64,000 bases of DNA from an uncultured Christensenella sp. (lineage in GTDB: Bacteria > Bacillota > Clostridia > Christensenellales > UBA3700), in the NCBI GenBank assembly GCA_910579785.1, contig CAJTVJ010000007.1, forward strand, positions 1-64,000, written 5' to 3'. Below are positions 62,801 through 64,000 of this stretch, piece by piece. Each line of letters begins with the position of its first letter. Positions within the stretch are counted from its first letter, which is position 1. The notes under the pieces are model-generated. The model did no database searches. It worked only from the letters and a program-made list of their open reading frames with translations, and was not told the origin of the DNA. A program made the translations under genes and the position numbers.

Positions 62801-62994
62801 CCGGCTTTGAAGTCGTCGACCATATCAAGATAGCTTATCAGGGCAAAGGCAAGTGTGAGCAAGTGCTTAAAGACGACAAGTCGATTTGCGCAGGCGTGCT
62901 TTGCGATATGCTAGTAGAGGGCAATATGGAAGGATATTGCAAGACCTTGGACATCAACGGCGAAGAAATCGTCATCACCGTGGCAAAGATTTGA
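59884..62994 (+). CDS. ileS: Isoleucyl-tRNA synthetase
   Basis: Class Ia synthetase, 1036 residues. The HIGH motif appears as GKPHIGHILTRVMKD, with DGPPTANG before it, and KMSKHKGN is the KMSKS motif. WDTHGLPVELEVEK and the CP1 editing region with TTTPWTLPSNVGL are present. The length and the FYFYSSSAPW-like segment match the longer eukaryote-like IleS2 type rather than the 920-residue IleS1; that subtype call is tentative. Start at the ATG 59884 after GGAGG. No T-box lies upstream. Confidence 0.95.
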   Translation: MYKKVDSSMNFCAREKEVIEFWKQRKIFEKSVEKNKGKESFSFYDGPPTANGKPHIGHILTRVMKDIIPRYKTMKGYYVARKAGWDTHGLPVELEVEKLLGIDGKPEIEKYGIEPFIKKCKESVWKYKGEWERMSDRVGYWVDMDNPYITYDDNYIESVWWAVKTIADKGLIYKGHKIVPYCPRCGTALSSHEVAQGYKDVKEKSVFVKFKRKNNDGYFLAWTTTPWTLPSNVGLCMNADENYAEIKANGEIFVLAEALVPTLFEEYETLFVKLGKEYEKEEYLPLYDTNDTKKKAYFVTNDSYVTLTDGTGIVHIAPAFGEDDSRVGRKYDLPLVQTVDERGKFTSVLGEWQGVFVKDGDKLVIKDLAQRGLLFKELMFEHSYPFCWRCDTPLLYYARSSWFIKMTQVRDKLLKNNATVNWMPPAIGSGRMGNFLENVIDWGVSRERYWGTPLPIWVCPDCGEIKVIGSRQELRELGGLKEDIELHKPYIDKVTFKCKCGGEMKRTPEVMDCWFDSGSMPFAQLHYPFENKEIFEEQFPANFISEAVDQTRGWFYTLLAISTLLFDKAPFKNCIVLGHVNDKNGIKMSKHKGNVVDPWSVLDVQGADAVRWYFYSSSAPWLPSRFAAENVSECQRKFMGTLWNTYSFFVLYANIDKYDPSKYALKDCKLSHMDKWVLSKLNTLVDKVDKYLDAYKITESARDIAEFVDELSNWYVRRGRERYWASDMTDDKIAAYTTLYTVLVTLAKLTAPFTPFMAESIYQNLVAGFFKDMPESVHLCEFPTADASMVDSDLESDMQFVLDAVQLGRAARNKANTKNRQPLADVFILTEKSVSDINILDLVADELNVGKCAIVKDKSKFMTYELKPQLKTLGPKYGKQLGGIRQFLTACDNAGEIVDCVNGGGTYSFDVDGVKVELTKDDLLINPINKSGYALESDAAMTVVLDTNLTDELVNAGIARELTSKIQTMRKEAGFEVVDHIKIAYQGKGKCEQVLKDDKSICAGVLCDMLVEGNMEGYCKTLDINGEEIVITVAKI

Positions 62995-63008
62995 CGGCGG
63001 TCGGAACG

Positions 63009-63887
63009 ATGATAAGAGTTGCCAACGATTGGAAAGACTATAAGATACTTGCTACTGGCGACGGTCAGAAGTTGGAGCGGTGGGGAAATCTCGTTTTGTT
63101 GAGACCCGATCCGCAAGTGATATGGAAGAGTCAAGGCCTGAGAGAAAACAGCGGAAAAATAAACGCAAAATATATTCGCTCTAATCAGGGCGGAGGCAGA
63201 TGGGAATATAAGGGAAGTATCCCCGATAATTTCGTCATATCTCGCAAGGGGCTTAAATTCTCCCTTAAACTCATGGGCTTTAAGCACACGGGGCTTTTTC
63301 CCGAGCAGGCTGTGAATTGGGATATCATGCAGTCTTTAATAGAGCGCAGCGGACGGCAGATAAAAGTGCTCAACTTGTTTGCATACACAGGCGGCGCGAC
63401 GGTTGCCTGCGCCAAGGTCGGCGCGCACGTGACCCACGTTGACGCGGCAAAGGCAATGGTAGACAGGGCTAAGACAAATGCGGCTTTGAGCGAAGTGCCG
63501 AGCGACAGGGTGCGCTATATCGTCGACGATTGCAGTAAATTTATCGCAAGAGAGATAAGACGGGGCAATAAATACGACGCGATAATAATGGACCCTCCGT
63601 CATACGGCAGAGGCGCCAACGGCGAAGTATGGAAACTTGAAGATTGCATATTTGATTTAGTCACAGAATGTGCAAAAGTGCTGTCCGACGATCCGTTGTT
63701 TTTCCTTATCAATTCCTATACCACGGGTCTTCAACCTCAGGTGATAGACAATCTTTTGAGACTGACGTTAAGAGATTTTGACGGCAAAAGCGAGGCTTAT
63801 GAGGTGGGCTTGCCGACAGAAGAAGGACTGATACTGCCTTGCGGTTGCAGCGGTCTTTGGATAGGCAGCTCGAAAGGAAGCAGATAG
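63009..63887 (+). CDS. Class I SAM-dependent methyltransferase (RlmI/RlmK-like)
   Basis: A 292-residue enzyme. VLNLFAYTGGATVACAKVGAHVTHVDAAKAMVDRAKTNAAL is the SAM-binding motif I and II region and MDPPSYGRGANGEVWK the catalytic DPPxY-like motif. These are shared with 23S rRNA cytosine methyltransferases and related oxidoreductase-annotated proteins. The N-terminal 100 residues are strand-rich. The ATG at 63009 is chosen; the longer frame from 62886 overlaps ileS by over 100 bases. The target RNA is unknown. Confidence 0.85.
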   Translation: MIRVANDWKDYKILATGDGQKLERWGNLVLLRPDPQVIWKSQGLRENSGKINAKYIRSNQGGGRWEYKGSIPDNFVISRKGLKFSLKLMGFKHTGLFPEQAVNWDIMQSLIERSGRQIKVLNLFAYTGGATVACAKVGAHVTHVDAAKAMVDRAKTNAALSEVPSDRVRYIVDDCSKFIAREIRRGNKYDAIIMDPPSYGRGANGEVWKLEDCIFDLVTECAKVLSDDPLFFLINSYTTGLQPQVIDNLLRLTLRDFDGKSEAYEVGLPTEEGLILPCGCSGLWIGSSKGSR

Positions 63888-63904
63888 CAGAAGTCGGGGA
63901 AGTG

Positions 63905-64000
63905 AAGTCACCTCGACCGCAGCGGAGAGGTCTCAGCGAGTTAAGAAAAGAAGCGGATTAGATTTCTCCACGTTGGTCGAAATGACATAACTTGCGTATA
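63905..64000. repeat. Palindromic repeat pair at the window edge
   Basis: GTCACCTCGACCGCAGCGGAGAGGTCTC faces ATTAGATTTCTCCACGTTGG...GTCGAAATGACA. Confidence 0.8.

Overview
The window looks like chromosome from a low-GC, anaerobic Firmicute of the Clostridia (a Christensenellales-type gut lineage is my guess). The evidence is the gene content: RsfS, YqeK, TsaB/TsaE, the dnaX-ebfC-recR string, a RibU transporter under an FMN riboswitch, a TM1266-family hydrogenase regulator, a DUF3343 Se/S carrier and an iron-sulfur flavoprotein. Promoters are textbook sigma-A type and Shine-Dalgarno sites are strong. The species cannot be named from sequence alone. About 56 protein genes, one tRNA-Thr and one unidentified structured RNA are supported. 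No CRISPR array, rRNA, insertion sequence or intact prophage was seen.

Layout. 1-9 kb holds a cut-off unknown gene, a membrane protein, a fused NadD-YqeK with rsfS, an FMN-riboswitch-controlled ribU diverging from tsaE, tsaB-rimI, and a hydrolase / membrane-anchored MurF-like / Ddl cassette. 10-22 kb holds isocitrate dehydrogenase, a DnaA-box cluster, and the purine genes purE-C-M-N-H-D-L, without purF or purK. 22-33 kb holds ygiQ-recX, nnr, a flavoprotein, an orphan MazF-type toxin, a GPH sugar symporter and dnaX-ebfC-recR. 33-38 kb holds a minus-strand structured RNA, asnS, tRNA-Thr, groES-groEL and dCMP deaminase. 38-47 kb holds a DRE-TIM aldolase and the branched-chain amino-acid genes ilvB-ilvC-ilvD-ilvA-ridA. 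47-53 kb holds sugar isomerase, pgi, HAD phosphatase, a degenerate ABC ATPase and an S41 protease. 53-58 kb holds a TM1266 regulator with a complete ABC importer, then a cysteine desulfurase with two small proteins opposite a DUF3343 Se/S carrier. 58-64 kb holds a CNNM/CorC protein, ileS and a methyltransferase.

Intergenic space is unusual. At least a dozen gaps carry a palindromic repeat family whose hairpin stems covary, some with a second ~75-base module embedded. A second hairpin family occurs three times. A separate palindrome, TTGAAC-N3-GTTCAA, occurs five times perfectly and ignores gene boundaries. Other notable non-coding features are the DnaA-box cluster before purE, the 6S-like RNA after recR, interlocked divergent promoters between ribU and tsaE, and two apparently leaderless promoters.

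Most genes are housekeeping or biosynthetic. The parts most worth follow-up are the membrane Mur ligase cassette, the RNA gene, the DnaA-box cluster, the palindrome families, and the TM1266/ABC and Se/S-carrier neighbourhoods.
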